NCBI RefSeq assembly: GCF_025398315.1
Contig: NZ_JAODOQ010000001.1
Span: forward strand, 620,001-684,000
DNA from: Shewanella phaeophyticola
GTDB lineage: Bacteria; Pseudomonadota; Gammaproteobacteria; Enterobacterales; Shewanellaceae
Direction: 5' to 3'
DNA: 64,000 nt
A program made the position numbers and the translations under genes. Shown piece after piece: positions 16,106 to 26,793 of the stretch (position 1 is its first letter; each line of letters starts with the position of its first letter). The notes under the pieces are model-generated. The model was not told where the DNA came from. It searched no databases and saw nothing but the letters and a program-made list of their open reading frames with translations.

Positions 16106-18574
16106 ATGAAAGTAATGAAATTTGGCGGAACTTCGCTAGCGAATTGGTCACGTTTTTCGATGGCGGCAGATATTATCGCTGACTCATCATCTGTAGAGTC
16201 TGTTGCTACAGTACTTTCTGCTCCTGCTACGGTCACCAATGCGTTGTTAGAAATGGTTGATATAGCAGTAAGCCAACAAGATTACCAACCCGTTTTAGAT
16301 CATATTCAACAGGTGTATACCAGCTTGTTTACTGAAGCTTCTGCTTCATTACTTTCCGCTCAACAATTTGAGTTGTTAGTCGAAAAATTAGCTGCCCAAA
16401 TGTTGGTTTGGCAAGATAAGTTACATGGCGTCAAGTTATTAGGAGAATGCCCTGATAGTGTTAGAGCTCAGGTCGTTGTCACTGGGGAGCGTTTGTCTGC
16501 GGCATTAATGGAGCAAGTGATGCTGGCTAAAGGCCTAACTGCAGCGCAGCTGAATCCTGTGGCATTGTTTCTAGCCCATGGCCAACCATTAGAGTCAGTT
16601 GTCGACATTAGTGTGAGTAAACCTCGTTTTTCATTATTACCTTTAGATAAACACCGTGTATGGGTTATGCCAGGTTTTACAGCGGCCGATGCCCAAGGCA
16701 ATATTGTGACGTTAGGCCGCAATGGCTCAGATTATTCAGCTGCTGTACTAGCGGCATGTTTAGATGCATCAAGCTGTGAAATCTGGACTGACGTGGATGG
16801 TGTATATAATACCGACCCACGGGTGGTTGCTGATGCTAAGTTATTGTCGCAATTGAGTTATCAAGAAGCGATGGAGCTATCTTATTTTGGTGCTAAAGTG
16901 CTGCACCCTAAAACGATTGCACCGATTGCTCAATATCATATCCCGTGTTACATCAAAAACAGCTTTAATCCTTCTGCGCCAGGCACTTTAGTGTCAAATG
17001 AAGCTGATCAAACCGGTTTGCAAGTTAAAGCGATTTCTAACTTAGACCATCAGACGATGTTTAACGTTTCTGACTCTGGTATGAAAGGCATGGTGGGGAT
17101 GGCGAGTCGCACGCTTGCAGCAATCTCGCGTAGCGGCATTTCAGTGTCATTGATTACTCAAAGCTCATCTGAATACAGCATCAGTTTTTGTGTTGCCACT
17201 CATGAGGCGAACAAAGCTAAATGGGCATTAGAGCAAGAATTTGAACTGGAATTAAAAAATGAGTTACTCGAACCTATTGAGCAACGCCAAGATCTGGCGA
17301 TTGTGTCATTGATTGGTGACGGTATGAAGACCCATAAAGGCGTAGCTGCCAAGTTTTTCAGTGCGTTAGCCAAAGCCAGTGTCAATATCATTGCAATAGC
17401 ACAGGGGTCATCAGAGCGTTCCATTTCGACCGTTATTCAACAGAAAAAAACCAAACATGCCATTGGTGCGTGTCATCAAGCCTTTTTCGATGTTCAGCAA
17501 TATCTTGATGTGTTTTTAGTGGGCAGTGGTAACGTTGGTGCGGGTTTATTAGACCAAATCAAACAACAGGCTGCGATGTTAAAAGAGCAGCATATTAGTA
17601 TCCGAGTGTGCGGTATTGCTAACTCACGCCAAATGCTACTAAACAGCGACGGTATTGATCTTAATGTGTGGCAGTCATCATTAGAGCAACAAGGCCAGAG
17701 CTATGATCTTGCTAAGTTACTTGAGTGGGGACAAGAGCAACAATTACTTAATCCTGTATTGGTAGATTGTACCTCAAGTGAACTCGTGTCTGACCGTTAC
17801 CTCGATGTTATGAATGCAGGATTCCATGTGGTGACACCAAACAAAAAATCGAATACTCGCGATTATGCTTATTATCAAGCACTGCGCCAAACTGCATTAA
17901 ACCAACGTCGCCAATTTTTATATGAAACCACTGTGGGTGCCGGCTTACCTGTTATCGATAACTTGAAAAAGCTCTTGTATGCAGGCGATAAGCTTCATAA
18001 GTTTAACGGTATTCTTTCGGGTTCATTATCATACATTTTTGGCATGTTAGATGAAGGAATGAGCCTTTCTCAAGCAACCAGTATAGCGCGTGAAAAATGC
18101 TTCACTGAACCTGACCCACGTGAAGATTTAAGTGGTATGGATGTGGCGCGTAAGGTGTTAATCCTTGCCCGTGAAGTTGGCTTACCATTAGAGCTGTCTG
18201 ATATTAATGTTGAATCAGTACTGCCTGCATCATTTGATGATTCTGGCGATGTCGATCAGTTTATGGCTAACCTTCCATCATTAGATGCACAGATCTCAGA
18301 GCGTGTCGCTGCGGCTAAGGCACAAGGCAAAGTGTTACGCTATGTAGGTCAAATCGATGAAGGGCAATGTCATGTCAGAATCGTTGAGGTCGATGCAACT
18401 AATCCATTATACAGCGTTAAAGGTGGCGAGAATGCGCTTGCGTTCTATAGCCGTTATTATCAGCCTATTCCTTTTGTACTGAGAGGTTATGGTGCCGGTA
18501 CGGATGTAACTGCAGCAGGCGCTTTTGCTGACGTATTAAGAACCCTAAACTGGACTCGTGAGGTTGGGCTATGA
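16106..18574 (+). CDS. thrA: Bifunctional aspartokinase I / homoserine dehydrogenase I
   Basis: 822 residues, the usual length. The N-terminal aspartokinase has [10 protein letters not shown] and [10 protein letters not shown]. Two ACT-like regulatory modules (about 315-460) bind threonine. The C-terminal homoserine dehydrogenase starts near residue 470 with [15 protein letters not shown] and contains [16 protein letters not shown] and [16 protein letters not shown]. It catalyses the first and third steps of threonine synthesis from aspartate. It is followed by thrB with a 4-bp ATGA overlap. Confidence 0.98.
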   Translation: MKVMKFGGTSLANWSRFSMAADIIADSSSVESVATVLSAPATVTNALLEMVDIAVSQQDYQPVLDHIQQVYTSLFTEASASLLSAQQFELLVEKLAAQMLVWQDKLHGVKLLGECPDSVRAQVVVTGERLSAALMEQVMLAKGLTAAQLNPVALFLAHGQPLESVVDISVSKPRFSLLPLDKHRVWVMPGFTAADAQGNIVTLGRNGSDYSAAVLAACLDASSCEIWTDVDGVYNTDPRVVADAKLLSQLSYQEAMELSYFGAKVLHPKTIAPIAQYHIPCYIKNSFNPSAPGTLVSNEADQTGLQVKAISNLDHQTMFNVSDSGMKGMVGMASRTLAAISRSGISVSLITQSSSEYSISFCVATHEANKAKWALEQEFELELKNELLEPIEQRQDLAIVSLIGDGMKTHKGVAAKFFSALAKASVNIIAIAQGSSERSISTVIQQKKTKHAIGACHQAFFDVQQYLDVFLVGSGNVGAGLLDQIKQQAAMLKEQHISIRVCGIANSRQMLLNSDGIDLNVWQSSLEQQGQSYDLAKLLEWGQEQQLLNPVLVDCTSSELVSDRYLDVMNAGFHVVTPNKKSNTRDYAYYQALRQTALNQRRQFLYETTVGAGLPVIDNLKKLLYAGDKLHKFNGILSGSLSYIFGMLDEGMSLSQATSIAREKCFTEPDPREDLSGMDVARKVLILAREVGLPLELSDINVESVLPASFDDSGDVDQFMANLPSLDAQISERVAAAKAQGKVLRYVGQIDEGQCHVRIVEVDATNPLYSVKGGENALAFYSRYYQPIPFVLRGYGAGTDVTAAGAFADVLRTLNWTREVGL

Positions 18575-19530
18575 ATCAAGCGGTGAATGTAAGCCAAGAA
18601 ATGCTTACCGTGTATGCTCCAGCGTCAATGGGTAATGTCGGTGTAGGATTTGATTTACTCGGTGCTGCTTTAGCTCCTATTGATGGTTCATTGTTAGGTG
18701 ACAGAGTCATGATTAGTGCGGCTGATTCTGGGGTTAATTTTAGCCAAGTCGGCGAATGGGCACATAAGTTACCAGCAGAAGGTAAAGACAATATCGTATA
18801 CCAATGTGCTGAGTTCTTTCTCTATAAGCTTGACCGTAAAGATGGTGTGAGCATTAGTTTAGAAAAAAACCTTCCGGTTGGCAGTGGGTTAGGCTCTAGC
18901 GCAAGCTCGGTCGTTGCAGCGCTATATGCCTTAAATGAACATTTTGGTAAACCTTTTGATGAACAAGCTCTACTGGGCTTAATGGGTGAGTTTGAAGGTA
19001 AAATTTCTGGCAGCGTGCATTATGATAATGTCGCACCTTGTTATTTAGGCGGTATGCAGTTAATGCTTAATGCAAAGGATAAAGCTTGCGCTGCTATTCC
19101 AAGCTTTGACAATTGGTATTGGGTTGTCGCTTATCCTGGTATTTCATTGTCTACGGCAAAAATGCGTGAATTACTGCCTGCACAATATGATAAAGCGGTC
19201 GCCATTGATTTTGGCCGCTATTTAAGTGCTTTTGTTCATGCGAGTTACCAGCAAGATGCCCAATTGGCTATTGAAATGCTTAAAGATGTATTAGCTGAGC
19301 CATATCGTGCAGCAGCGATCCCGGGTTATACCGATGCACGTTCTGCATTAGCAGAGTTAGGCATGTTAACTACCGGTATATCGGGTAGTGGCTCTACCTT
19401 GTTTAGTGTAACCGACGACCTCGCTACTGCTGAGAAAGCAAAAGACTGGTTGCTCAAGCATTATATTTCTCAGTCTGGCGGTTTTGCTCATGTGTGTAAA
19501 TTAGATCAATTAGGCACCCGTTGCGTGTAA
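18571..19530 (+). CDS. thrB: Homoserine kinase
   Basis: 319 residues. GHMP-kinase signature: N-terminal [24 protein letters not shown]-binding [18 protein letters not shown] and C-terminal [13 protein letters not shown]. Phosphorylates homoserine for threonine synthase. The ATG overlaps the thrA stop, so translation is coupled. Confidence 0.98.
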   Translation: MNQAVNVSQEMLTVYAPASMGNVGVGFDLLGAALAPIDGSLLGDRVMISAADSGVNFSQVGEWAHKLPAEGKDNIVYQCAEFFLYKLDRKDGVSISLEKNLPVGSGLGSSASSVVAALYALNEHFGKPFDEQALLGLMGEFEGKISGSVHYDNVAPCYLGGMQLMLNAKDKACAAIPSFDNWYWVVAYPGISLSTAKMRELLPAQYDKAVAIDFGRYLSAFVHASYQQDAQLAIEMLKDVLAEPYRAAAIPGYTDARSALAELGMLTTGISGSGSTLFSVTDDLATAEKAKDWLLKHYISQSGGFAHVCKLDQLGTRCV

Positions 19531-19579
19531 GTATCACCTATTCGCGTTATTATTTTTGAAATTGAAAAAGGCAGTCGTA

Positions 19580-20863
19580 ATGCAATTATATAATTTAAAA
19601 CACCCGTCACAGGAAGTAAATTTCAGCCAAGCAGTTCAGTTGGGATTAGGTAAAGACAGAGGGTTGTTTTTCCCAAAGACCATTCCGGTATTAGCGGATG
19701 TCGATGCTTTGTTGGCGTTGCCTTTTGCTGAGCGAAGCAAAAAAGTGTTGGGTGCTTGGCTAGGTGATGAGCTTGGACAGGAGAATGTTGATAAGCTTGT
19801 CGATAATGCGTTTACCTTTGATGTCCCACTAGCCAATGTTGATGATAAACGAGCCTGTTTAGAACTGTTTCACGAGCCAACATTAGCCTTTAAAGATTTT
19901 GGCGCTCGCTTTATGGCTCAGTGTGTCAACTTACTTGCCGGTGATAAAAAACTGACCATTTTAACTGCAACCTCAGGCGATACGGGGGCTGCGGTAGCAG
20001 ATGCATTTTATGGTTTAGATAAAGTGAATGTGATGGTGCTTTATCCAAAAGGTAAAATCAGTGAGCTACAAGAAAAAATGTTTACTACCTTGGGTAAAAA
20101 TATTCACACAGTGGCAGTCACCTCAGATTTTGATGCCTGTCAGCATCTTGTTAAGCAAGCGTTTGATGATACAGATGTACGTGACGGTTTAGCATTAAAC
20201 TCTGCTAACTCAATTAATATCAGCCGTTTGTTAGCGCAGATTTGTTATTATTTTGAAGCTGTTGCTCAAGCGAAAAAAGCGGGTAAAGATGAAATTGTGA
20301 TGTCAGTACCAAGCGGTAATTTTGGTAACTTGACCGCAGGCTTATTTGCTAAAGCAATGGGCTTACCGATTAAACGTTTTATTGCTGCAACGAATAGTAA
20401 TGATACCGTGCCTCGTTATTTGCAAGATGGCGCATGGCAACCAAATAAAACCGTAGCAACCATGTCAAATGCCATGGATGTTTCTGAGCCAAGCAATTGG
20501 CCACGCGTTGAAGCGATTTGTGAGCAAATGGGCTGGCCGTTATCGTTAGTGACGGGCGTTGCGTTGTCTGAATCTGAAACGGCTTCAGCATTAGCTGAGC
20601 TTTATCAACTGGGTTATCAGTCTGAGCCTCACGCAGCTATTGCTGCACAGGCATTAACATTAGGGTTAACGGGTAATGAAAGTGGTATCTTTTTGGGGAC
20701 AGCGCATCCAGCTAAATTTAAAGATGTGGTCGATCAACAATTAGCGATTGATTTGCCTTTACCACCAGAATTAGCTGCTGTAGCAGAGAAACCCATATTA
20801 TCTGCAGAATTAGACGCCAATTTTGAGCAGCTTAAAGCTCATATGTTTTCTGTTTTAAAATAG
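19580..20863 (+). CDS. thrC: Threonine synthase
   Basis: 427 residues from the ATG at 19580. PLP-dependent: FHEPTLAFKDFGARFMAQ carries the PLP lysine, followed by TATSGDTGAAVADAFYG. It makes threonine from phosphohomoserine, completing the operon. The frame extends upstream to a TTG at 19556, but homologues begin MxLYNLKHP. Confidence 0.98.
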   Translation: MQLYNLKHPSQEVNFSQAVQLGLGKDRGLFFPKTIPVLADVDALLALPFAERSKKVLGAWLGDELGQENVDKLVDNAFTFDVPLANVDDKRACLELFHEPTLAFKDFGARFMAQCVNLLAGDKKLTILTATSGDTGAAVADAFYGLDKVNVMVLYPKGKISELQEKMFTTLGKNIHTVAVTSDFDACQHLVKQAFDDTDVRDGLALNSANSINISRLLAQICYYFEAVAQAKKAGKDEIVMSVPSGNFGNLTAGLFAKAMGLPIKRFIAATNSNDTVPRYLQDGAWQPNKTVATMSNAMDVSEPSNWPRVEAICEQMGWPLSLVTGVALSESETASALAELYQLGYQSEPHAAIAAQALTLGLTGNESGIFLGTAHPAKFKDVVDQQLAIDLPLPPELAAVAEKPILSAELDANFEQLKAHMFSVLK

Positions 20864-20880
20864 CGCCTTAGCTCTGTTCA

Positions 20881-20920
20881 AACGCCTAACACGCAACCAG
20901 GTTGTGGTTAGGTGTTTTTT
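20881..20920 (+). terminator. Terminator of the thr operon
   Basis: AACGCCTAAC pairs with GTTAGGTGTT (one G-T), with an inner CAACC/GGTTG stem, followed by a T-run. Confidence 0.85.
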
Positions 20921-21045
20921 ATATTCAAATATTATGATCTTCGTCATACCTCATTTTGTGTATCTCAGTGTAGATTAGTAAAAGTGCCAAATTTGACTAT
21001 TATTTATACGTAGAGTGTCTTGTAACTCGATGACGGGAGAAAGTT

Positions 21046-21591
21046 ATGTTGCAACGTTTAATGCGCGATCATAAGCATATTGCCATTTTGTTGAATATTC
21101 TTTCGAATAAGTTGACTCGATTGGCTGATGGAAACGGGGTGAATTTTAATCTTGTTAGAGACATTGTTGAGTACATGCAAGGTTATGCTGAACACAGCCA
21201 TCATCCACTTGAAGATATTATTTTTGATTACTATAGCAATAAAGCGGGTTTAGCTAATTGCGGCCAATTGTATAACGAGCATCATCGTTTGGCTGAAGCG
21301 TCTGGCTCGCTAATTTATAGCTTGAATATGATTTTGTCTGATGTGGTGATTTCTCGTGAAAAGCTCATTAAAGACTTAAGAGATTATATTCAACTTCAGC
21401 AACTACATATGGAATATGAAGAACGTGAGGTTTTCCCTATGTTTGTGCAAACCTTCGACGATAATGACTGGGATAGAGTAGCAGTCTTGTGCCAACAACG
21501 ATTAGTTGACGACCCCTTGTTCAATGACAATGATAAATCGATGTTTGAAGAATTACGGGCTTACATCGAAAAAGCTGAAACGACTGTATAG
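21046..21591 (+). CDS. Hemerythrin HHE-domain protein
   Basis: 181 residues, mainly helical. Conserved iron-ligand candidates are in RDHKHI (residue ~8), AEHSHHPLEDIIFD, NEHHRLAE and HMEYEEREVFPMF, matching the HHE cation-binding family. Probably cytosolic, since no signal peptide is visible. Likely binds a di-iron centre for O2, NO or redox sensing, but the precise role is open. Monocistronic: a terminator follows at once. Confidence 0.88.
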   Translation: MLQRLMRDHKHIAILLNILSNKLTRLADGNGVNFNLVRDIVEYMQGYAEHSHHPLEDIIFDYYSNKAGLANCGQLYNEHHRLAEASGSLIYSLNMILSDVVISREKLIKDLRDYIQLQQLHMEYEEREVFPMFVQTFDDNDWDRVAVLCQQRLVDDPLFNDNDKSMFEELRAYIEKAETTV

Positions 21592-21613
21592 TGTTGGCCT
21601 TATTCTTTATAAC

Positions 21614-21640
21614 AAAAAGAGCGCTAAATGCGCTCTTTTT
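21614..21640. terminator. Terminator after the hemerythrin gene (bidirectional)
   Basis: AAAAAGAGCGC and GCGCTCTTTTT, 11-bp arms with a 5-nt loop. It also serves the facing small gene. Confidence 0.9.
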
Positions 21641-21678
21641 ATGTGATGTTAGCTACAATCAAAGATTGAGCAGTATAG

Positions 21679-21864
21679 TTATAGAACTAACGTGTTAGCA
21701 TCAAAATCGAATGAATTATCGATATCTTGTAATTCCTTGAGCAAACGCTGTTTATCTTTAATGGCTTCAATCTCACGCCATTTGCGTTTTTTGGACGAGC
21801 TTTTTGAGCGGCTTGGTCTTTCAACAACTTCGTCTAGCGCACCACCATAGTCTAATCGATCCAT
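21679..21864 (-). CDS. DUF3545-family small protein
   Basis: 61 residues from the ATG at 21864, which has a strong GGGAGG site. Sequence MDRLDYGGALDEVVERPSR followed by a lysine/arginine-rich block (SKSSSKKRKWREIEAIKDKQRLLKEL) and an acidic end (DIDNSFDFDANTLVL). This resembles DUF3545 proteins of Shewanella and Vibrio. Function unknown; the basic helix suggests nucleic-acid or ribosome contact. Confidence 0.75.
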   Translation of the reverse strand: MDRLDYGGALDEVVERPSRSKSSSKKRKWREIEAIKDKQRLLKELQDIDNSFDFDANTLVL

Positions 21865-21995
21865 GGTAACCTCCCTTGTTATTATGATGTCTCTCAACAA
21901 ATAAGTATCATATTTCAACTATAGGGTGCAACACTTGTGTTGCATTTACGTTACTAAAAAATCACGATTTAATGAATGTGCAAGAAATTAAAAAC

Positions 21996-22030
21996 AAAAA
22001 AGCCGTTCAAATAAGTTGAACGGCTTTTTT
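21996..22030. terminator. Terminator of tal-pgi, now separated from pgi by a miniature element
   Basis: AAAAAAGCCGTTCAA and TTGAACGGCTTTTTT, perfect 15-bp arms, loop ATAAG. On the minus strand it would end pgi transcripts, but the type 1 element at 22069-22377 now lies between it and the pgi stop codon. Confidence 0.85.
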
Positions 22031-22068
22031 ATTCATTGTGCTTTATTGGTTCACTCAAGCTTGTTTTA

Positions 22069-22377
22069 TACCATTTCCATTAATTATGTGACCAATCAGA
22101 GTCGCTCAGACTGTTCAGTTTGAGGCGCATTGTTGAAATAATGGCTATTCCCTTCTAAGGCAATGCAACAAAGAAATGGACTGTCTGAGCGTCTCCTGTA
22201 AGGCGGGTTTCTGTACCTTCTATGCTGCTTAATCGTATTTTGACGTACGACTGCATGGATGCAGGAGGTAGAGCAACGCAGGAGCAGTTGCCGAGAGCAA
22301 CTATGCCTACAATCCTATTACTTGCCTAGAAGGTACAGAATTCCCGCTGAATGACCAGATAATTAGTGGAATTGGTA
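22069..22377. mobile_element. Miniature inverted-repeat element, type 1 (309 bp, one 47-bp module)
   Basis: Same terminal repeats and internal stems as 5156-5417, with TTA on both sides (22066-22068, 22378-22380). It is exactly 47 bp longer because it holds one 47-bp module in reverse orientation. The right-hand TTA is the TAA stop codon of pgi on the minus strand. Confidence 0.87.
22255..22301. repeat. Single 47-bp module inside the type 1 element
   Basis: The module lies, reversed, between GACGTA and GAGCAACTATG. In the other type 1 copy the two flanks are directly joined (GACGTAGAGCAACTATG), so gain or loss was exact to the base or nearly so. Confidence 0.9.
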
Positions 22378-24016
22378 TTAAAGCTTACCTTGACGATATA
22401 GGTTGACCAAAGCATTGCTTGAACTGTCTAGTTCTGTTGCATCTTGGTCTGCACCAATGCGCTCTAGTACATCATTACCTAACTGCTTACCAAGCTCGAC
22501 ACCCCATTGATCAAATGAGTTAATTTGCCATATCGCACCTTGCACAAATGTGCGGTGTTCATATAGCGCAATTAATGCACCTAATGTAGTCGGGGTTAAT
22601 TTATCCATCAATAAAGTATTGCTTGGTTTATTACCTGACATCACCTTATGTTTGGCTATAAGCGCTTTTTGTGGCTCATCAAGCTTACTGGTACTGAGTT
22701 CTGCTAATGCTTCTTCAAACGTACGACCTTGCATCAATGCTTGAGTTTGCCCAAAACAGTTTGATGCTAATTGATCATGATGCTCACCCAAAGGATTGTG
22801 GCTTTGAAGTGGCATGATAAAGTCAGCAGGGATTAAGGCAGTGCCTTGATGCAGTAATTGGTGATAAGCGTGTTGACCATTGGTGCCTTCGCCGCCCCAA
22901 ATCACTGAGCCAGTACTGTAATCTACATCAGTGCCATTTAAGGTGACTGATTTGCCATTACTTTCCATGTCAAGCTGCTGGAAGTAGGCTGGTAAGCCAC
23001 GTAAATAATGATCATAGGTTAAAATGACATGCGACTGTGAACCATGGAAATTACCATATAACACAGACAACATAGCCATAATCACTGGCATATTTTGTGG
23101 TAAAGGCGTATTGGCAAAATGCTCATCCATTTGGTGGGCACCGTCAAGTAAGGCTTTAAAGTTACCCATACCGACTAATAGCGCGATAGGCAAACCAATG
23201 GCAGACCATAAAGAATATCGCCCACCAACCCAGTCCCACATTGGGAAAATGTTGTTAGCATCCATTCCAAACTCAGTTGCTTTAGCCACATTGGATGTCA
23301 CAGCGACAAAATGCTTGGCAATATCTTGCTGTGTCGCGCCTTGTGCTAAGAACCAGTCCTTAGCACTTAAGGTATTTGTCAGTGTTTCTTGAGTGCCAAA
23401 TGACTTTGATGACATGACAAATAAGGTTGTCTCGGCATTAAGGCCTTTAAGCTTTTCACAAATCGATGTCGCGTCAACGTTGGCGACAAAGTGGCAATTA
23501 AGCCCTGCATGCCAATAAGGTCTTAACGCTTGCGAGACAATCTTAGGCTCCAAGAAATGAACCGCCAATACCAATGCTGACCACATCAGTGATGGCTTTA
23601 CCTGTGTAGCCTTTCCATTGTCCTGATTGAACTGACTCAACAAATTCGGCCATTTTAGCCAGTGTTTGTTGTACTTCAGGGACGATGTTGGCGCCTTCTG
23701 CAATGATTTCTTGCTCCGCTTTACTGCGAAGAGCGGTGTGAAGCACAGCACGGTGTTCAGTGTTGTTGATCACATCGCCATTAAACATGGCTGCGATTTT
23801 ATCTGTTAAGTTGGCTTCTTTTGCCAGTGCAAAAAGCAGCTCAAGCGTGTCATTGTTGATGCGATTTTTAGAATAATCTAAAAACAGCCCACACGCCTTA
23901 ACACTCATTTGCTCAAAACGTTGTGGGTTTTGAGCAAACAGTTCGCGCATATGAGGCAATTGACTTGTGTGAGCTTGCAGTGCTTTCCAGGTAGTGCTTT
24001 GAGTGAGTGTCGTCAC
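22378..24016 (-). pseudogene. pgi: Glucose-6-phosphate isomerase, frame broken once
   Basis: Interconverts glucose 6-phosphate and fructose 6-phosphate. The N-terminal part (from [16 protein letters not shown]) runs to [12 protein letters not shown]; after an extra base at 23546-23554 the next frame continues [26 protein letters not shown], then [32 protein letters not shown] and [16 protein letters not shown], all conserved. Total about 545 residues, near the 549 of E. coli. No other damage, so an error or a very recent mutation. Follows tal by about 20 bp, forming a pentose/hexose-phosphate operon. Its stop codon is the insertion point of a miniature element. Confidence 0.92.
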
Positions 24017-24035
24017 GAGTAAAGTCTCCTACTGT

Positions 24036-24989
24036 TTAGCTTAATTTGCTTTTTAGCATAACTTCTAGTTTGCCCTGATCGATGGCAAAGTTACGAATAC
24101 CTTCTGCTAACTTGTCAACAGCCATTGGATCTTCATTAAAATCCCAACGGAATTGTTCTTCAGTGAGCGCAGTTGGCGCAGCAACAGTTGAGGTAGCGGC
24201 TACTAATTTACGGCTAATTGTCACATCTGTGTTAGCTAATTCTTCAAGTAGTGCAGAGCCAATGGTTAAACGGTCGCAACCGGCTAACTCGATAATCTCA
24301 CCGATGTTTCTGAAGCTCGCACCCATCACTACTGTGTTGTAGCCATGTTGCTTGTAGTAGTTGTAAATTTCAGTAACAGACACTACACCCGGGTCAGTTT
24401 CTGCGGTGTAATCTTGACCTGTGTCTTTTTTATACCAATCTAAAATACGGCCGACAAAAGGCGAGATAAGGTATACGCCAGCTTCAGCACAAGCTCTTGC
24501 TTGGGCAAAACTAAACAGTAAGGTTAAGTTACAGTTGATGCCTTCTTTTTCGAGCTCTTTTGCAGCGCAAATGCCTTCCCAAGTAGAGGCCAATTTAATA
24601 AGAATGCGTGACTTATCAATACCCGCTTCTTGGTAAAGTTTAATTAGTTTGTGAGCTTTATCAATTGAGCGTTGTTTGTCGAACGATAAGCGTGCATCAA
24701 CTTCTGTAGAAATGCGGCCAGGTACTAATTTTAAAATTTCCACACCGATGTTCACAGCCAGTTTATCGCCAGCATCTTCGATTTGTTGCTCAATGCTGCT
24801 GCTCTGTGTTTTAGCCCAAGCAATCGAGTCATCAATAAGCGGTGCATATTCTGGAATTTGAGATGCTTTTAAAATTAATGATGGATTGGTCGTGGCATCT
24901 TCAGGCTGGTAACGCTTAATTGCCTCTATGTCGCCCGTATCAGCAACGATGGTAGTGAATGACTTGAGTTGCGCGAGTGTGTTGGCCAT
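24036..24989 (-). CDS. tal: Transaldolase
   Basis: 317 residues, class TalB. The motif [11 protein letters not shown] near residue 32 and the Schiff-base lysine in [11 protein letters not shown] near residue 131 are both present, as is [13 protein letters not shown]. Transfers dihydroxyacetone units between sedoheptulose 7-phosphate and glyceraldehyde 3-phosphate. In an operon with pgi downstream. Start [11 protein letters not shown] with an AGAGG site upstream. Confidence 0.97.
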   Translation of the reverse strand: MANTLAQLKSFTTIVADTGDIEAIKRYQPEDATTNPSLILKASQIPEYAPLIDDSIAWAKTQSSSIEQQIEDAGDKLAVNIGVEILKLVPGRISTEVDARLSFDKQRSIDKAHKLIKLYQEAGIDKSRILIKLASTWEGICAAKELEKEGINCNLTLLFSFAQARACAEAGVYLISPFVGRILDWYKKDTGQDYTAETDPGVVSVTEIYNYYKQHGYNTVVMGASFRNIGEIIELAGCDRLTIGSALLEELANTDVTISRKLVAATSTVAAPTALTEEQFRWDFNEDPMAVDKLAEGIRNFAIDQGKLEVMLKSKLS

Positions 24990-25234
24990 GGAAATTTCCT
25001 CTCGATAAGCAATTAATATAAATCTATACCTTTATTAGAAGCGATTATAGCGATTATTCCAACTTAATTTGTAAAAAAATTACGAAAAAAACCATTATTT
25101 TCGCTTAAATTTAATTGATATTGTTGCTAAACAGACAGAATTGGTTAACCAAGTTGAACTTGATTGGCAATTCAGTTACCGCAACGTCAGTGTTAGTCAC
25201 TGTTGTATTGGTTTTTAGGTCGTTCTGAAAATAA

Positions 25235-25259
25235 AAAAGCCGCTGCAAGCAGCGACTTT
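25235..25259 (-). terminator. Terminator of the OmpA-like gene
   Basis: AAAGTCGCTGC and GCAGCGGCTTTT on the minus strand with a T-run, about 25 bp past the stop codon. Confidence 0.85.
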
Positions 25260-25285
25260 AAAGTGTAGCGTATTTTTTGTAAAAA

Positions 25286-26398
25286 TTAACGCATTACTGG
25301 ACGCTTTTCAGTACCAGTAATAATCGCTTCGATGCGACGGTTTACACGGTTTGCTTCAGCAGAGCTACCTTGCATAACGGGTTTAGTTACGCCATAACCT
25401 ACAGAGCTGATACGGCTAGAGCTAATGCCATATTTAGTGTTTAATGCATTTGCTACAGCTACAGCACGACGCTCAGAAAGCTTCATGTTGTATTCTGCTT
25501 TACCTACGTTAGACGCGTGGCCTTCTATAGATACAGTGTGCTGTGGGTACTTAGTTAAATAGTCAGCTAATTTTTCTAAATCAGCAAATGAACCAGAACG
25601 GATTTCAGCAGAATCGTTAGCGAATAAAATGCCGCCTAAATCATGCTTAGTTGTGATGCTTTCATAAACAGTGCAACCTGTTGCATCAACTTTGTGAGTC
25701 ATTGGCGTGTCTGCACATTTGTCGATGTTGTTTGTTACGCCATCTTTGTCGTCATCGCCAGGTGCGGCAACAACAGCGGCAACAACTGGTGCAGCAGCAA
25801 CAGGTGCTGGGCTCGCAGTACCAAAACGGTAGCTAAGTGCTAAACCCCAGTAGTTGCTTTCCATTTTAAGGTTATCTAAAACGTCAGCATCCATGTTTTC
25901 GTAGCGACGGTACTTAGCTTGTAATTTTAGGTTGTCGGTAAAGTTATAACCAACACCTGCACCAAGAAATAAACCAACACCTGAATCACTCAAGTTTGCG
26001 CCGTTAATTTTTTTGTCGTTTTCTAGAAGATAGCTGTAAGTACCTACTTCTGAAGAAAGGCTCCACTTGTCAGCTAATGGATAAAAACCAACAACACCAA
26101 CACTAACACCGGTAGCACCAACGTCATACATGTTGCCGTTAGTACCAGTCCATTCTGCGTTGCCTAGATCACGGTAACCAACTTCAATACCGATGTTTTC
26201 GTTAAATAAATAGCCACCAAACACATCCCATGCATATGGGTCATCGTCACCACATGTCAATGCGTTGTCGCAATTCTGTTCGTAATCGTTAATGCCCAAA
26301 CCACCACCAATATACCAAGGAGTCATTTCTTCAGCGGCAGAAGCTGCAAAAGGTAACATTGAGGTGAGTAATACTACTTTTAATGTGTTCTTCATCAT
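25286..26398 (-). CDS. OmpA-family outer-membrane protein
   Basis: 370 residues. A signal peptide ends at AASAAEE, followed by an eight-strand barrel domain (TPWYIGGGLGINDYEQ ... WGLALSYRFG), an Ala/Val/Pro-rich hinge and a thrombospondin-type-3-like calcium motif (DDDKDGVTNNIDKC). The OmpA C-terminal peptidoglycan-binding domain follows (SIEGHASNVGKAEYNMKLSERRAVAVANAL). Ends in ITGTEKRPVMR. Likely an abundant structural porin tying the outer membrane to the wall. Single gene with a long upstream region. Confidence 0.93.
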   Translation of the reverse strand: MMKNTLKVVLLTSMLPFAASAAEEMTPWYIGGGLGINDYEQNCDNALTCGDDDPYAWDVFGGYLFNENIGIEVGYRDLGNAEWTGTNGNMYDVGATGVSVGVVGFYPLADKWSLSSEVGTYSYLLENDKKINGANLSDSGVGLFLGAGVGYNFTDNLKLQAKYRRYENMDADVLDNLKMESNYWGLALSYRFGTASPAPVAAAPVVAAVVAAPGDDDKDGVTNNIDKCADTPMTHKVDATGCTVYESITTKHDLGGILFANDSAEIRSGSFADLEKLADYLTKYPQHTVSIEGHASNVGKAEYNMKLSERRAVAVANALNTKYGISSSRISSVGYGVTKPVMQGSSAEANRVNRRIEAIITGTEKRPVMR

Positions 26399-26749
26399 AA
26401 TTTTTAGTCCATTGTTATTTTACTCCACCATACATGCATGTAACGGAGTTGTTAGGGTCATGCATTGCTGACACTTAGTGTGGTGATTCTTTGTGTTTTA
26501 GTCAGCGCGGCAATTATGAGCCGTAATTAGATGTTTTTCTATAGTAAAAAGGATTAATTTTTTGTAATGGTCAATATAACGACGCTGTTATAATATTGAC
26601 TCTTAAAGTAAATATTTTTTAAAACAACATGTTAGCGCTTTTGGTTTTGTGTGTGAATGATTGATAAACAATAGTAGATTTAACCTCTATTTTTTAACAA
26701 GTTAATCTAAAACACCTAAGGAAATGTCGTTTTTATTGCGCAGCAGACA
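26399..26749. other. Long upstream region of the OmpA-like gene
   Basis: About 350 bp without a gene, very AT-rich, probably the promoter and 5' leader of the porin gene. I see no clear operator or small-RNA structure. Confidence 0.4.
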
Positions 26750-26778
26750 AAAAAATACGCCTTTACGGCGTATTTTTT
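26750..26778 (-). terminator. Terminator of the phosphoketolase gene
   Basis: AAAAAATACGCC and GGCGTATTTTTT arms with a 5-nt loop, directly after the stop codon on the minus strand. Confidence 0.9.
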
Positions 26779-26793
26779 ATCTAACTGACTGAA

